Positions 54,058-63,137 of a DNA stretch of 64,000 nt are shown piece after piece; within the stretch, counting starts at the first letter, position 1; each line of letters starts with the position of its first letter. The position numbers and the translations under genes are program-made. The notes under the pieces are model-generated. The model worked only from the letters and a program-made list of their open reading frames with translations. It was not told the origin of the DNA and did no database searches. This DNA comes from Rubellimicrobium arenae (GTDB lineage: Bacteria; Pseudomonadota; Alphaproteobacteria; Rhodobacterales; Rhodobacteraceae), in assembly GCF_017916275.1 (NCBI RefSeq), contig NZ_JAFMST010000007.1:186001-250000 (forward strand), read 5' to 3'.

Positions 54058-54726
54058 ATGACGCCCGAACCCCGCCCCGCCCTGTCCGAAAAGCCCACCG
54101 ATTCGGGCGCGCGCATCCACGACCGGATCTACCGCGCCCTGCGCGCCCGGATCATGCATGGCGAGATCGCGCCCGGCGCGGCGCTGACCCTGCGCGGCAT
54201 CGGCAAGGAGTTCGGCGTTTCCATGACGCCCGCGCGCGAGGCCGTGCAACGGCTCGCGGCCGAGGGGGCGCTGACCATGTCGCTGTCGGGGCGCATCTCG
54301 ACCCCGGCGCTGTCCAACGAACGCATCGAGGAGCTGGCGACCCTCCGCGCCCTCCTCGAGCCCGAGCTGGCCAGCCGCGCCCTGCCCCGGGCGCACTTCG
54401 CGCTGATCGACCGGCTCGAGGCGATCAACGAGGGCGTGAGCCGCATGGTCGCCCGCCATGACGCCACCGGCTACATCCGCCTGAACCTTGAATTCCACCG
54501 GACGCTGTATCTGCGCGCCCAGTCGCCGGCGATCCTCGCGCTCACGGAAACCGTCTGGCTGCAGCTCGGCCCGACGATGCGGGCGCTTTATGGCCGCCTC
54601 CAGCGGACCGAGCCGCCCCGGAACCACCGCCTGATCCTGGCCGCGCTCAAGGCCGGGGACGAGCCGGGGCTGCGGCTCGCGGTGCGAACCGACGTGACGC
54701 AGGGGCTTCGGATGCTCAAGGGATGA
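54058..54726 (+). CDS. GntR-family (FCD) transcriptional regulator
   Basis: A 222-residue regulator with a winged helix at about 20-85 (IHDRIYRALRARIMHGEIAP, GKEFGVSMTPAREAVQRLAA) and an FCD domain (YIRLNLEFHRTLYLRAQSPA). The nearest following genes are hemP and its partner, then catabolic genes from 55520 on; which it controls is not clear. Confidence 0.87.
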   Translation: MTPEPRPALSEKPTDSGARIHDRIYRALRARIMHGEIAPGAALTLRGIGKEFGVSMTPAREAVQRLAAEGALTMSLSGRISTPALSNERIEELATLRALLEPELASRALPRAHFALIDRLEAINEGVSRMVARHDATGYIRLNLEFHRTLYLRAQSPAILALTETVWLQLGPTMRALYGRLQRTEPPRNHRLILAALKAGDEPGLRLAVRTDVTQGLRMLKG

Positions 54727-54732
54727 CGGGCG

Positions 54733-54761
54733 TTGACATGCCCTACTGTTTCACTCAACTA
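54733..54761 (+). promoter_or_regulatory. Candidate hemP promoter
   Basis: TTGACA (54733-54738), a 17-base spacer and CAACTA (54756-54761, running into CAACTATAG) resemble a sigma-70 promoter about 70 bases before the hemP ATG. No clear iron-box could be assigned by eye. Confidence 0.45.
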
Positions 54762-54827
54762 TAGCCGCAGCCATCCCGCTCCGGCGGGACAGCCATCGTC
54801 CGTCCCGCGTCCCCAGGAGGCTCCCCG

Positions 54828-54995
54828 ATGGCCACGCTTTCGTTCGTGCCAGCGCCGAACCCGCGCATCCCCGTTCCCCCGGTCCACGACGCCCGCGACC
54901 TCGTGGGGTCGTCCGGGCAGGCGCAGATCGTCCTCGACGGCCAGACCTACACCCTGCGCATCACCCGCGCGGGCAAGCTGATCCTCACGAAATGA
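54828..54995 (+). CDS. hemP: Hemin uptake protein HemP
   Basis: A 55-residue protein. The C-terminal half HDARDLVGSSGQAQIVLDGQ then TYTLRITRAGKLILTK matches HemP, a small protein found with heme-uptake genes and needed for their expression or function in some bacteria. CAGGAGG lies about eight bases before ATG 54828. Its TGA overlaps the next ATG. No TonB-dependent heme receptor or hmu genes are in the window. Confidence 0.88.
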   Translation: MATLSFVPAPNPRIPVPPVHDARDLVGSSGQAQIVLDGQTYTLRITRAGKLILTK

Positions 54996-55438
54996 GCGCG
55001 CCCGTTCCCGTGGGGGGCGCCCCGGTCGGGCATATCGACACGCTCCAGCCGCTCGAGGGGCTGTCGGTCCGGGCGCTCCGGCGCTGGTGCGACGGCGGGC
55101 GCGAGGCGCTGGCCGAGGATCTCGGCTGCGCGCTGGGCGAGGGACATGGCGAACGGGCGGCGCGCGCCTTCGACGCGCTGTGCCGGCATTGCCTGGGCGG
55201 CTGCCGCCGGCCGCTGATGCGCCATGGGGGCGGCTGCCCCTGCCTGGGCGCGGACGAGGCGGCCTTCGCCCAGCTCGTCCAGACCGCCACCGAAGGCGAG
55301 CGCGAGGACGCGCTGATGCTGGCCTGCCTGATGGTGCGGCCCGATCTCGCCCCCTCGCTCGTGCAGCTTGCCCAGGAGGCCGGCCTGGCCCTGCGCTGCG
55401 CGCTCGTGTCCTGGCAGCGGCCTTCCGCCCTGCACTGA
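54992..55438 (+). CDS. Cys-rich hypothetical protein coupled to hemP
   Basis: A 148-residue soluble protein with no name known to me. It has a Cys-rich centre, CRHCLGGCRRP then HGGGCPCLGADEA (Cys64, 67, 71, 82, 84), plus Cys33 and Cys46, in a mostly helical protein. The spacing suggests a metal, iron-sulfur or heme site. It overlaps hemP by four bases (ATGA), so a role with heme or iron is likely. Probably a conserved Rhodobacteraceae neighbour of hemP. Confidence 0.75.
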   Translation: MSAPVPVGGAPVGHIDTLQPLEGLSVRALRRWCDGGREALAEDLGCALGEGHGERAARAFDALCRHCLGGCRRPLMRHGGGCPCLGADEAAFAQLVQTATEGEREDALMLACLMVRPDLAPSLVQLAQEAGLALRCALVSWQRPSALH

Positions 55439-55519
55439 TTTCGGGCCAAGGTTCCGCCTAGCGGGGCGAACCGATCCACGGTAAGGCCACGCTGCGGTGC
55501 AGCAAGCGGAGCGGGCAGA

Positions 55520-57169
55520 ATGCGCGAATGGTGGCGGGACGCGGTGATCTACCAGATCTATCCCCGGTCGTTCCAGGATTCGAACGGGGATGGCGTCGGG
55601 GACCTGCCCGGGATCACGCGGCGGCTCGCCCATGTGGCGGCCCTGGGCGCCGACGCGATCTGGCTGTCGCCCTTCTTCGCCTCGCCGGACCGCGACATGG
55701 GCTACGACGTCAGCGACTACAAGGCGGTGAACCCGCTCTTCGGCACGATCGAGGATTTCGACGCCCTGGTCGAGGAAGCGCACCGGCTCGGGCTTCGGGT
55801 CATCATCGACCAGGTGCTCTCGCACACCTCGGACCAGCACCCCTGGTTCAAGGAAAGCCGCCAGGACCGCATCAACCCCAGGGCCGACTGGTACGTCTGG
55901 GCCGACCCCAAGGCGGACGGCACGCCGCCCAACAACTGGCTGTCGGTCTTCGGCGGCTCGGCCTGGCAGTTCGAGGCGCGGCGGCGGCAGTACTACCTCC
56001 ACAACTTCCTGACCGAGCAGCCCGACCTCAACTTTCACAACCCCGAGGTGGTGGACGCGCTTCTGGACGCCATGCGCTTCTGGCTCGACCGGGGCGTGGA
56101 CGGGTTCCGGCTCGATACCGTGAACTTCTTCGTCCACGACAGGCAGCTGCGCGACAACCCGCCCTCGGAATGGACCGAGTTCCCGACCAACCCCTACGAG
56201 GCGCAGGACCACCGCTTCTCCAAGACGCGGCCGCAGAACATCGACGTGCTGCGGCGGATGCGCCGGCTCACCGACGAATACCAGGACATCATGATGGTGG
56301 GGGAGGTCGGCGAAGCCGGGCGCCAGATCGACATCATGGCCGAATACACCTCGGGCGGCGACAAGCTGCACATGGCCTATTCCTTCGAGTTCCTGGGCCC
56401 CGACCACACGGCCCGCCATTTCCGGAGCCGCGTCCAGGCCTTCATGGACAAGGCCCCGAACGGCTGGCCCTGCTGGTCCTTCTCGAACCACGACGTGACG
56501 CGCCACGCCACGCGCTGGACCAAGCCCGGCGGCGACGTGGACGCGGTGGCCCGGCAGTCCGTCGCCATGCTCTGCAGCTTTCCCGGCACGCTCGGCCTCT
56601 ATCAGGGCGAGGAACTGGGCCAGACCGAGACCGACATCCTCTTCGAGGAATTGCGCGACCTCGGCTACATTTCCTTCTGGCCCGAGATCAAGGGCCGCGA
56701 CGGCTGCCGCACCCCCATGGTCTGGGAGCACGCGCAGACCAACGCGGGCTTCTCGACCGGCCTTCCCTGGCTTCCCGTCAAGGAACCGCAGGCCGCCCGG
56801 TCCGTGGACCTGCAGGAGGCGAAGAACGACTCCGTCCTTCATGCCTACCGGGCCAGCCTCGCCTTCCGGAAGTCGCATGACGCGCTGCGGCTGGGCACCA
56901 CGGGCTTCCTCGACCTTCCCGAACCGATCCTGGGCGTCGTGCGTTCGCACGGGGGCAAGGTCCTGACCTGCCTGTTCAACCTGAGCGAACGGCCGCTCGG
57001 CCTGACCCTGTCGGACGAGGCGCAACCCGTCGGCCCCCAGCAGGCCGAGGTGGCGGGCCGGACGGTGACCCTTCCCGCGCACGGCTACGTTTATCTCGAG
57101 TCGGCCGCTGCGCTGGACGTTTCGACCGAGACCTCGGGGGCAGCCGCGGCAGTCGGGGCCGGGGCCTGA
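55520..57169 (+). CDS. Alpha-glucosidase, GH13 family
   Basis: A 549-residue cytoplasmic glycoside hydrolase family 13 enzyme. Conserved regions: AVIYQIYPRSFQDSNGDGVG, IIDQVLSHTSDQHPWF, GVDGFRLDTVNFF (nucleophile Asp), MMVGEVGEAG (acid/base Glu) and FSNHDVTR. It should release glucose from alpha-glucosides such as maltose, sucrose or isomaltose. No signal peptide. No sugar importer is adjacent; the MalEFGK-type system lies 10 kb away. Confidence 0.93.
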   Translation: MREWWRDAVIYQIYPRSFQDSNGDGVGDLPGITRRLAHVAALGADAIWLSPFFASPDRDMGYDVSDYKAVNPLFGTIEDFDALVEEAHRLGLRVIIDQVLSHTSDQHPWFKESRQDRINPRADWYVWADPKADGTPPNNWLSVFGGSAWQFEARRRQYYLHNFLTEQPDLNFHNPEVVDALLDAMRFWLDRGVDGFRLDTVNFFVHDRQLRDNPPSEWTEFPTNPYEAQDHRFSKTRPQNIDVLRRMRRLTDEYQDIMMVGEVGEAGRQIDIMAEYTSGGDKLHMAYSFEFLGPDHTARHFRSRVQAFMDKAPNGWPCWSFSNHDVTRHATRWTKPGGDVDAVARQSVAMLCSFPGTLGLYQGEELGQTETDILFEELRDLGYISFWPEIKGRDGCRTPMVWEHAQTNAGFSTGLPWLPVKEPQAARSVDLQEAKNDSVLHAYRASLAFRKSHDALRLGTTGFLDLPEPILGVVRSHGGKVLTCLFNLSERPLGLTLSDEAQPVGPQQAEVAGRTVTLPAHGYVYLESAAALDVSTETSGAAAAVGAGA

Positions 57170-57228
57170 CGAACCGGATTTGGGCGGGGGTTCCCTTCCC
57201 GGGGTGGCGCGGCTAGCGTCGCGCCACC

Positions 57229-59295
57229 ATGACGGATGAAGCAAACCTGGGCGTCGATATCGGCGGCACGTTCACGGACGTTGTGCTCGAAACGGGCGGG
57301 CGTCTCCACTCCACCAAGGTCCTGACCACCTACGCCGCGCCCGAGGACGCGATCCTCGACGGCCTGCGCCAGGTCTGCGCCAAGGCGGGCCTGCCGCCCT
57401 CCGCGCTCACCCGCATCATCCACGGCACCACGCTCGCCACCAACGCCCTGATCGAGCGGCGCGGCGCGCGCACCGCCCTCATCACCACCGAGGGCTTCCG
57501 CGACGTGATCGAGATGCGGACCGAAAGCCGCTTCGAGCAGTACGACCTCAACCTCGTCCTGCCCCTCCCCCTTATCCCGCGCGACGCCCGCTTCACCCTG
57601 CGCGAACGCGTGGACGCCGGGGGGAATGTCCTCCACCCCCTCGCCCGCGCCGACATCGAGGCGCTGGTCCCGGAGCTTGAGGGGTTCGACAGCGTCGCCG
57701 TCGGCTTCCTCCACAGCTACCTGCGCCCGGATCATGAGCGCCTCGTGCGCGAGGTGCTGGCCGACCGCCTGCCGCACCTGTCCGTGTCGCTCTCCTCCGA
57801 CGTCTCGCCGCAGATGCGGGAATACGAACGCTTCAACACCACCTGCGCCAACGCCTACGTCAAGCCGATGATGGAGTCGTATCTCGGCCGCCTCCGCGAC
57901 CGCCTCGCCGCCGATGGCGCGGCCTGCCCCATCTTCCTGATGCACTCGGGGGGCGGCATCGTCTCCATCGAGACGGCGGCCCAATATCCCGTCCGCCTCG
58001 TCGAATCCGGCCCCGCGGGCGGCGCGATCTTCGCCGCCGACGTGGCCCGCCGCCACGGCCTCGACCGCGTGCTCAGCTTCGACATGGGCGGCACCACCGC
58101 CAAGATCTGCCTGATCCGAGACTTCGCCCCCAAGACCGCCCGCGTCTTCGAGGTCGCGCGAAGCTACCGCTTCAAGAAGGGCTCCGGGATGCCGATCAGC
58201 ATCCCCGTCATCGACATGGTGGAGATCGGGGCCGGCGGCGGCTCCCTCGCGCATGTGGACTCCATGCGCCAGATCCGCGTCGGCCCGGAATCGGCGGGCA
58301 GCGAACCGGGCCCCGCCGCCTACGGGCGCGGCGGCACACGCCCGGCCGTCTCGGACGCCGACCTGATCCTCGGCCGCCTCGACCCCGACAACTTCGCCGG
58401 CGGCTCCATCCCCCTCCACCCCGACCGCTCCGAGGCCGCGCTGCGCGCCGAGGTCGGGCAGCACCTCGACATGGACCCCGTGCAGGCCGCCTTCGGCGTC
58501 TCCGAGGTGGTGGACGAGAACATGGCCAACGCCGCCCGCGTCCACGCGGTCGAGAATGGCGAGGACCTGAGCGACTACACCATGATCGCCTTCGGCGGCG
58601 CGGCCCCCCTCCACGCCGGGCGGCTCTGCGAGAAGCTCGGCATCACGCGCCTGCTCGTCCCGCCGGGGGCCGGGGTCGGCTCCGCCATCGGCTTCCTGCG
58701 CGCCCCCTACGCCTTTGAGGCCACGCGCTCGGTCTACATGCGCCTCGACGCCTTCGACGGCGACACCGCCCGCACGATCCTCCACGACCTCGCCGAGGAG
58801 GCCAGCGCCTTCGTCCGCTCCTGCGATCCGCAGGCGACGATCCTGACCGACGTGAAGCTCTACATGCGCTACAAGGGCCAGGGCTGGGAGATCCCCGTCC
58901 CCCTCGCCCCCGACCTCGCCGCCGCCCCCACCACCGAGGCGCTGCGCGACCGCTTCACCGCCGACTACGCCGCCCTGTTCGGCCGCGCGGTCCAGGGTCT
59001 GCCGATCGAGATCACCGTCTGGGCCGTCAACGCTTCCACGCCCCTCGCCGCCACCCAGCCCACCCCCGATGCGACGGCCTCCGGCGAGGCCGAGGGCACC
59101 CACCGCCGCCTCTTCGACCCCGTCGCGGGCGAATGGGCCGACGGACGCACCCTCCCCCGCGAACGCCTGACCGACGGCATGACCGCCCCGGGCCCCCTCG
59201 CCGTCACCGAGGCCGAGACGACCGTCATCGTCCCTCGCGGCTTCACCGTCACCGGCCGCGCCGACGGCTGCCTTGACATCCGGAGGACCGCATGA
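57229..59295 (+). CDS. hyuA: Hydantoinase/oxoprolinase family protein, HyuA (N-methylhydantoinase A) type
   Basis: A 688-residue ATP-dependent amidohydrolase subunit with an actin/hexokinase-like fold. Marks: GVDIGGTFTDVVL at the N-terminus, IHGTTLATNALIERRGARTA, LMHSGGGIVSIETA, and SFDMGGTTAKICLI. It works with the HyuB subunit, whose gene starts 73 bases downstream, on hydantoins, oxoproline or related cyclic amides (or as an acetone/acetophenone carboxylase-type subunit in some relatives). Confidence 0.9.
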   Translation: MTDEANLGVDIGGTFTDVVLETGGRLHSTKVLTTYAAPEDAILDGLRQVCAKAGLPPSALTRIIHGTTLATNALIERRGARTALITTEGFRDVIEMRTESRFEQYDLNLVLPLPLIPRDARFTLRERVDAGGNVLHPLARADIEALVPELEGFDSVAVGFLHSYLRPDHERLVREVLADRLPHLSVSLSSDVSPQMREYERFNTTCANAYVKPMMESYLGRLRDRLAADGAACPIFLMHSGGGIVSIETAAQYPVRLVESGPAGGAIFAADVARRHGLDRVLSFDMGGTTAKICLIRDFAPKTARVFEVARSYRFKKGSGMPISIPVIDMVEIGAGGGSLAHVDSMRQIRVGPESAGSEPGPAAYGRGGTRPAVSDADLILGRLDPDNFAGGSIPLHPDRSEAALRAEVGQHLDMDPVQAAFGVSEVVDENMANAARVHAVENGEDLSDYTMIAFGGAAPLHAGRLCEKLGITRLLVPPGAGVGSAIGFLRAPYAFEATRSVYMRLDAFDGDTARTILHDLAEEASAFVRSCDPQATILTDVKLYMRYKGQGWEIPVPLAPDLAAAPTTEALRDRFTADYAALFGRAVQGLPIEITVWAVNASTPLAATQPTPDATASGEAEGTHRRLFDPVAGEWADGRTLPRERLTDGMTAPGPLAVTEAETTVIVPRGFTVTGRADGCLDIRRTA

Positions 59296-59368
59296 CGCAA
59301 CGCGCGGTGCCCCAAGCCTCCGTCAACCCATCCCTGCGACACTCTCCCCACGCCCCGAGGAGGACCGC

Positions 59369-60994
59369 ATGAGCGTCCAAAGCCAGATCATGTGGAACCG
59401 CCTGATCTCCATCGTGGAGGAGCAGGCGCAGGCCCTCATCCGCACGGCGTTCTCCACCTCCGTCCGCGAGGCCGGGGACCTGTCGGCGGGCATCTACGAC
59501 CAGCGGGGCCGGATGCTGGCGCAGGCCGTCACCGGCACGCCGGGCCACGTGAACGCCATGGCCGCCGCCGTCGCCCACGTCATGCGCGAGATCGGCACGG
59601 ACACGATGCACGACGGCGACGTCTACATCACCAACGACCCCTGGATGGGCACCGGCCACCTCCACGACATCACCGTGGTGACGCCCGTGTTCCAGGGCGG
59701 GCAGCTGGTGGCCTACTTCGCCTGCACGGCGCACGTCGTGGACATCGGCGGGCGCGGCTTCGGCGCCGACGGGGAATCGGTCTACGAGGAAGGCCTCCAG
59801 ATCCCCATCATGCGCTTCGCCGCCCAAGGCGAGGTCGACCGCACCCTGATCGCCATGCTCCGGGTCAACACCCGCGAGCCCGATCAGGTCATCGGCGACA
59901 TCTACGCCCTCGCCGCCTGCAACGAGGTCGGGCTCCGCCGCCTGCGCGCCATGCTGGGCGAATACGGGCTCGCGGACATCGAGTCCCTCGCCGATTTCAT
60001 CGTGGACGCCTCGCACGCGGCCACGGTCGCCGCCATCGCCCGCCTGCCCCGCGCGACGGCCTGCAACACGATGACCACCGACGGCTATGCGACGCCCATC
60101 ACGCTGGCCTGCACCGTCGCGACCCACCCGGATCACGTCCTCGTGGATTTCGCGGGCACCTCGCCGCCCGATCCCAAGGGGATCAACGTCCCGTTCATCT
60201 ACACGGTCGCCTACGCGGCCTACGCGCTCAAGATCGTGCTGGCGCCCGAGGTGCCGAACAACGCCGGATCGCTCGCCCCCTTCCGCGTCACCGCGCCCGA
60301 AAACACCATCGTCAACGCCCGCCGCCCGCACCCGGTGGCGCTGCGCCACGTCATCGGCCACCTGATCCCCGACACCGTCTTCGGCGCGCTGGACCAGATC
60401 CTGCCCGGCACCGTCCCCGCCGAAGGCGCGGGCGCGCTCTGCAACTTCCAGGTCTCCCTGCGCGGCCCGAACGGCGCGCGAAGCGAGGTGCTGTGCTTCA
60501 ACTCCGGCGGCACCGGCGCGCGGCCCGGCCTCGACGGCCTGAACGCCACCGCCTTCCCCTCCGGCGTGATGACCATGCCCGTCGAGGCGACGGAGCACGC
60601 GGGCCCCATCGTCATCCACCGCAAGGAGCTTCGCCCCGATTCGGGCGGCGCGGGCCAGACCCGCGGCGGGCTCGGCCAATACATGGAGGTCGGCCCGCGC
60701 GACGGCTTCGCCATGGAGTTCCGCGCCCAGTTCGACCGCAAGAGATACCCCGCCCGCGGACGCGACGGCGGCCAGACCGGCGGCCCGACCGTGGTGCAAC
60801 TGTCGGACGGCACCGACTTCCCGGCCAAGGCCCGTTTCCAGGTGCCGCCCGGCCAGACCGTGCGCCTCGCCTTCCCCGGCGGCGGCGGCATGGGGTCCCC
60901 CGCCGCCCGCGACCCGGAGGCCGTCGCCCGCGACGTCCGCCTCGGCTACATTACCGAGGAGGCCGCGCGGCGCGACTACGGATGGACGCCATGA
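59369..60994 (+). CDS. hyuB: Hydantoinase B/oxoprolinase family protein, HyuB
   Basis: A 541-residue subunit partnering HyuA. Family text includes MWNRLISIVEEQAQALIRTA, TNDPWMGTGHLHD and GGTGARPGLDGLNATAFPSG. ATG 59369 follows GAGGAGG and is preferred over an upstream in-frame start with no ribosome site. Its stop overlaps the DAO oxidoreductase start as ATGA. Confidence 0.92.
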   Translation: MSVQSQIMWNRLISIVEEQAQALIRTAFSTSVREAGDLSAGIYDQRGRMLAQAVTGTPGHVNAMAAAVAHVMREIGTDTMHDGDVYITNDPWMGTGHLHDITVVTPVFQGGQLVAYFACTAHVVDIGGRGFGADGESVYEEGLQIPIMRFAAQGEVDRTLIAMLRVNTREPDQVIGDIYALAACNEVGLRRLRAMLGEYGLADIESLADFIVDASHAATVAAIARLPRATACNTMTTDGYATPITLACTVATHPDHVLVDFAGTSPPDPKGINVPFIYTVAYAAYALKIVLAPEVPNNAGSLAPFRVTAPENTIVNARRPHPVALRHVIGHLIPDTVFGALDQILPGTVPAEGAGALCNFQVSLRGPNGARSEVLCFNSGGTGARPGLDGLNATAFPSGVMTMPVEATEHAGPIVIHRKELRPDSGGAGQTRGGLGQYMEVGPRDGFAMEFRAQFDRKRYPARGRDGGQTGGPTVVQLSDGTDFPAKARFQVPPGQTVRLAFPGGGGMGSPAARDPEAVARDVRLGYITEEAARRDYGWTP

Positions 60995-62187
60995 CCCAGT
61001 CGCCCCAGCACGCCTCCTATGATGTCGTCATCGTCGGCGGGGCCATGATCGGCTCTTCGGTCGCGTGGTGGCTGTCGCGCGACCCGGCCTTCCGGGGCCG
61101 CGTCCTCGTGGTCGAACGCGACCCGACCTACGCCCAGGCGGCCTCTTCGCTGTCCCATTCCTCGATCCGCCAGCAGTTCGGGTCGGAGGTGAACGTCCGC
61201 ATCTCCCGCTTCGCGGCCGAGTTCATCCACAATTTCCGCGACTGGATGCAGGACCTGGAGGCGCCCGAGATCCGGCTCCAGAGCTTCGGCTACCTTTACC
61301 TCGCCGACAACGAACCCTTCGCCGAGGTGCTGCGCGACAACGCGGCCATGCAGAACGCGCTGGGCGCCGCGACCCGCATCCTCACCCCCGAGGAGATCAA
61401 GGCCGAATGGCCCTGGTTCGAGGTCGACGACCTCGTCTGCGGCTCGCACAACCCGGTGGACGAAGGCTACTTCGACGGCGCGACCATCTTCGACTGGTTC
61501 CGCCGCAAGGCCCGCCAGCAGGGCGTCGAGTACATCCGCAACGAGGTCGCGGACCTCGACCTTTTGAACGGCCGCGTGACGGGCGTGCGGCTCGCCTCAG
61601 GCGAGGCCGTGGCCTGCGACTGGGTCGTGAACGCCGCCGGAACCCGCGCCTCGCGCATCGCCGCCCTCGCGGGGCTGCCCCTGCCCGTGGAGCCGCGCAA
61701 GCGCTACTCCGTCCTGTTCTCCGCCGCCGAGCCGCTGCCCAAGGACATCCCGCTGACCATCGACCCGGCCGGGGTCCATGTCCTGCCGAACGGGGCCAAC
61801 TACCTCGCGGGCTGCGTGCCGGACCCCGACCTAGGCGCCGACCCCGACGACTTCGTCATGGACCACGCCCTGTGGGAGGAGTTCATGTGGCCGGCGCTGG
61901 CCACCCGCATCCCCGCCTTCGAGCGGTTGCGCGTGGTCTCCACCTGGGTCGGCCAGTACGATTACAACACGCTCGACCAGAACGCGGTGCTGGGGCCGTC
62001 GCCGGACCTGCCCAACCTCCTGTTCGCCAACGGCTTCTCGGGCCACGGCTTCCAGCAGGCCCCTGCCGTCGGGCGCGGCCTCGCCGAATGGATCATCCAC
62101 GGCGGCTGGCGCAGCCTGGACCTGTCGCCGCTGGGCTACGACCGCGTCCTCCGGGGCGAGCCGCTGCGCGAACGCGCCATCATCTGA
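60991..62187 (+). CDS. FAD-dependent oxidoreductase of the DAO family
   Basis: A 398-residue flavoprotein. Dinucleotide-binding start YDVVIVGGAMIGSSVAWWLS, then LSHSSIRQQFGSEVNVRISR, and a C-terminal FANGFSGHGFQQAPAVGRGL region match sarcosine/glycine oxidase-like and L-2-hydroxyglutarate-type DAO proteins. It likely oxidises an N-methyl amino acid or hydroxy acid made by the HyuAB step. ATG 60991 overlaps hyuB; ATG 60982 would add three residues. Confidence 0.87.
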   Translation: MTQSPQHASYDVVIVGGAMIGSSVAWWLSRDPAFRGRVLVVERDPTYAQAASSLSHSSIRQQFGSEVNVRISRFAAEFIHNFRDWMQDLEAPEIRLQSFGYLYLADNEPFAEVLRDNAAMQNALGAATRILTPEEIKAEWPWFEVDDLVCGSHNPVDEGYFDGATIFDWFRRKARQQGVEYIRNEVADLDLLNGRVTGVRLASGEAVACDWVVNAAGTRASRIAALAGLPLPVEPRKRYSVLFSAAEPLPKDIPLTIDPAGVHVLPNGANYLAGCVPDPDLGADPDDFVMDHALWEEFMWPALATRIPAFERLRVVSTWVGQYDYNTLDQNAVLGPSPDLPNLLFANGFSGHGFQQAPAVGRGLAEWIIHGGWRSLDLSPLGYDRVLRGEPLRERAII

Positions 62188-62196
62188 GGGATCGCC

Positions 62197-63033
62197 ATGC
62201 TGAAAAAGATCGTCCTGACCGGAGCCGCAGGCTCCCTCGGCTCCGCCCTCCGGGAGCGGCTGTCGCGGATGTGCGACCAACTCACCTCCGTGGACATCAA
62301 GGATGCGCCCGGACCCCTCGCCTCCAACGAGACCTGGGCCGTGGCCGACTGTGCCGAGATGGAGGAGGTCGCGCCGCTGATGGAGGGCGCCGAGATGGTC
62401 GTGCATTTCGCCGCCATCCCCGACGAACGCTCCTTCGAGGAGCTGCTCCGCCCCAACTTCATCTCCTCCTACGTCGTCTGGGAGGCCGCCCATCGCGCCG
62501 GCGCCCGCCGCGTGGTCTACGCCTCCTCGGTCCATGCCGTCGGGATGCATGAAACCAACGCCGGCATCGACACCGACGCGCCCCACCGCCCCGACACCTT
62601 CTACGGCCTGTCCAAATGCTTCACCGAGGACCTCGCCCGCCTCTACTGGGAAAAGCGGGGCCTCGAGGCCGTGTGCCTGCGCATCTTCTCGGCCACCGAG
62701 ACGCCGCAGAACACCCGCGCGCTCGGCACCTGGCTGTCGCGTCCCGATCTGGTCCGCATGGTCGAGCGGGCCGTGGATTCGCCCACGACCGGCTTCTGCG
62801 TCGTCTACGGCGTCTCGGCCAACGACCGTGCGCCGGTGTCGAACGCCAAGGTCGCGTTCCTGGGCTACCGGCCCCAGGACAACGCCGAGGCTTATGCCGC
62901 CGAGATCCTCGCCAAGGCGGGAACGCCCGATCCGCAGAACCCGGCGCAGATGCGGCTCGGCGGGCCGTTCGCGTCCGTCCCGCTGGGCGAAAGCGGGGTC
63001 GCGGGCATCCAGCAGATGACCAAGGGGGCCTGA
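62197..63033 (+). CDS. NAD-dependent epimerase/dehydratase, uronate dehydrogenase-like
   Basis: A 278-residue extended SDR. KIVLTGAAGSLGSALRERL is the cofactor loop, RVVYASSVHAVGMHE and FYGLSKCFTEDLARLYW hold the Ser and YxxxK active site, and LGTWLSRPDLVRMVERAVDS follows the uronate dehydrogenase pattern. It might oxidise a hexuronate to an aldarolactone, but its place in a hydantoinase/DAO operon makes a different substrate possible. Confidence 0.83.
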   Translation: MLKKIVLTGAAGSLGSALRERLSRMCDQLTSVDIKDAPGPLASNETWAVADCAEMEEVAPLMEGAEMVVHFAAIPDERSFEELLRPNFISSYVVWEAAHRAGARRVVYASSVHAVGMHETNAGIDTDAPHRPDTFYGLSKCFTEDLARLYWEKRGLEAVCLRIFSATETPQNTRALGTWLSRPDLVRMVERAVDSPTTGFCVVYGVSANDRAPVSNAKVAFLGYRPQDNAEAYAAEILAKAGTPDPQNPAQMRLGGPFASVPLGESGVAGIQQMTKGA

Positions 63034-63137
63034 CCGCGCCGCGCGGGCCGTCGTTCAGCCGGGCGCCTTCCGGAGGCTGACCCCGGACAGCCGGCGGAGC
63101 GCCCGCGCCTCCGGGCCGATCGGGACCAGGGACCAGC

